5,991 nt of DNA, taken from Alphaproteobacteria bacterium (GTDB lineage: Bacteria; Pseudomonadota; Alphaproteobacteria; SMXP01). The translations under genes were made by a program, and so were the position numbers. Position 1 is the first letter of the stretch, and each line of letters begins with the position of its first letter. Location of the stretch: the NCBI GenBank assembly GCA_028280675.1, contig JANQLI010000202.1, forward strand, positions 1 to 5,991. Direction: 5' to 3'. This document shows, one piece after another, positions 4,791-5,991 of this stretch. The notes under the pieces were generated by a model. That model saw only the letters and a list, made by a program, of their open reading frames with translations, did not search any database and was not told where the DNA came from.

Positions 4791-5991
4791 TCACCGTCTT
4801 CCAAACAGTTTCTCAATGTCAGTGAGTTTCAGCTCGACATAAGTCGGGCGGCCGTGATTGCATTGCCCGGAATGGGGTGTGGCTTCCATTTCGCGCAACA
4901 GCGCATTCATTTCATCCGCGTTCAAACGCCGTCCCGCACGCACGGAGCCATGACAGGCCATGGTGCTGCAGACATCTTCGAGCTTTTCTTTGAGCGCCAG
5001 CGCTTGATCAAAATCGGACAAATCATCGGCCAAGTCCCGAATGAGGCCAGGCACATCCATATCGCCTAAGAGCGCAGGCACTTCTTGCACCGCCACCGCG
5101 CCGGGGCCAAAACGCTCCATCACCAAGCCGAGCTCGGCGAGTTCGACAAAACGCGCCTCAAGCCGGTCCACTTGCGCGTCATCAAGATCGACCACATCGG
5201 GAATCAACAGCATTTGCCGCGCGACATTTTGGTCCGTCAGCGCTTTTTTCATGCGCTCATAGACAAGCCGCTCATGGGCAGCATGTTGATCGACAATGAC
5301 AATGCCGCTCTCCGTTTGCGCGACGATATAAGTTTCATGGACTTGCGCGCGCGCCACACCCAAAGGGAACGTCTCCATCGGTGTGTTGTCAAACGCTCTC
5401 TCGTCCACCTGGCCGCTGAGACTTTCCAAACCAGGTATGGCAGCGGCATCGTCAAGCGGCGCAAAAAACGCTTGCGCGCTTTCCGAAAACCCTTGCGGGC
5501 GCGCCGCACTTTCACGTGGCCGATAATCGCCTTGATAGGGCGCTGCGGATTTTTCTGTTTGCACAGCGCCGAGGGCTGCTTGTGACACGGTGGTCGAAGC
5601 CCGGTGCCCCGCTTCCGCCAACGCATGGCGCAAGCCTGAAACAATCAGCCCACGGACCACCCCGGCATCGCGAAACCGCACTTCGGCTTTCGCTGGATGC
5701 ACATTCACATCGACCATATGCGGCGGCACCTCCAAGAACAGCACCACCACCGGATGCCGCCCGCGCGCCAGGAAGTCCGCATAGGCGCCGCGGATCGCGC
5801 CAAGCAAGAGCTTATCCCGCACCGGGCGGCCATTGACAAAGAGATATTGAAAGGTGGATGTGCTGCGGTGATAGGTCGGCAGGCCTGCATAACCGGTGAG
5901 ATGAAAGCCCTCACGCGCCGCATCAATCGGCACCGCGTTCTCGCCAAAGTCACGGCCCATAATGTTGCTAAGGCGTTTGAGACGCGCATCA
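4791..5991 (-). CDS. mutL: DNA mismatch repair protein MutL, endonuclease type; N-terminal part outside window
   Basis: Mismatch-repair mediator that couples MutS recognition to strand nicking and excision. The window holds the last 399 residues; about 200 residues with the GHKL ATPase motifs lie past the right edge. Present are the end of the ATPase/transducer domain, with FVNGRPVRDK (5811-5840) and VDVNVHPAKAEVRF (5673-5711), a low-complexity linker (about 5360-5600), and the C-terminal dimerisation and nuclease domain. That domain has DQHAAHERLVYE (5256-5291), matching the DQHA-x2-E-x4-E metal motif, ACHGSVRAGR (4929-4958) and CNHGRP (4845-4862), the zinc/nuclease-site motifs of MutH-less bacteria and PMS2. 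QMLLIP (5199-5216) fits the sliding-clamp-binding motif, known as QEMIVP in Bacillus. The end, IEKLFGRR, is typical. The protein appears intact within the window. A strong hairpin follows its stop codon. Confidence 0.96.
   Translation of the reverse strand, partial: DARLKRLSNIMGRDFGENAVPIDAAREGFHLTGYAGLPTYHRSTSTFQYLFVNGRPVRDKLLLGAIRGAYADFLARGRHPVVVLFLEVPPHMVDVNVHPAKAEVRFRDAGVVRGLIVSGLRHALAEAGHRASTTVSQAALGAVQTEKSAAPYQGDYRPRESAARPQGFSESAQAFFAPLDDAAAIPGLESLSGQVDERAFDNTPMETFPLGVARAQVHETYIVAQTESGIVIVDQHAAHERLVYERMKKALTDQNVARQMLLIPDVVDLDDAQVDRLEARFVELAELGLVMERFGPGAVAVQEVPALLGDMDVPGLIRDLADDLSDFDQALALKEKLEDVCSTMACHGSVRAGRRLNADEMNALLREMEATPHSGQCNHGRPTYVELKLTDIEKLFGRR

Noticed and set aside
5085..5585. 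Plus-strand open frame (166 codons) opposite mutL
   Set aside because: It runs across the MutL linker and nuclease motifs in antisense; its basic, low-complexity product has no family features.

Overview
The window looks like a chromosomal stretch of an alphaproteobacterium. Three things suggest this: a C-terminal MutL half of the endonuclease type with alphaproteobacterial-looking sequence, a LysR-type regulator directly behind trxB, and a GTCATC...ATAGC palindromic repeat whose layout resembles repeats scattered through alphaproteobacterial genomes. Most genes are moderately GC-rich; one block (about 3600-3960) is clearly AT-rich. No genus is assigned.

Left part, plus strand (2-2964): the tail of a gene that tentatively matches the ELM1 family (Mito_fiss_Elm1), then an intergenic region of about 115 bases with a weak promoter candidate, then trxB (thioredoxin reductase), a LysR-type regulator 32 bases on, and a class I SAM-dependent methyltransferase 15 bases after that. 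The short gaps suggest that trxB, lysR and the methyltransferase are co-transcribed. TrxB recharges thioredoxin with NADPH. The regulator's target and effector cannot be read from the sequence, but a T-N11-A dyad overlaps its own ribosome binding site.

Middle (2965-4588): after a hairpin-containing gap comes a plus-strand VOC (glyoxalase/bleomycin-resistance fold) protein that seems to lack the usual metal ligands. It converges, with only 3 bases between the stop codons, on a minus-strand gene for an unrecognised protein with one N-terminal membrane anchor and a large exported domain. That gene has a marked internal GC gradient and is the best candidate here for acquired or fast-evolving DNA.

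Right part, minus strand (4589-5991): an intergenic region of about 200 bases carries two related palindromic repeats, one with a perfect 20-bp stem. It is followed by the 3' two-thirds of mutL, whose start lies beyond the right edge. MutL carries all the nuclease-site motifs and a sliding-clamp-binding motif, so mismatch repair here should be the MutH-independent, self-nicking type.

Overall this is mostly ordinary core genome. I see no convincing new multi-gene system, CRISPR array, tRNA, rRNA or insertion sequence. The points most worth following up are the orphan membrane-anchored protein, the palindrome pair, the VOC protein without ligands, and the possible autoregulatory LysR box.
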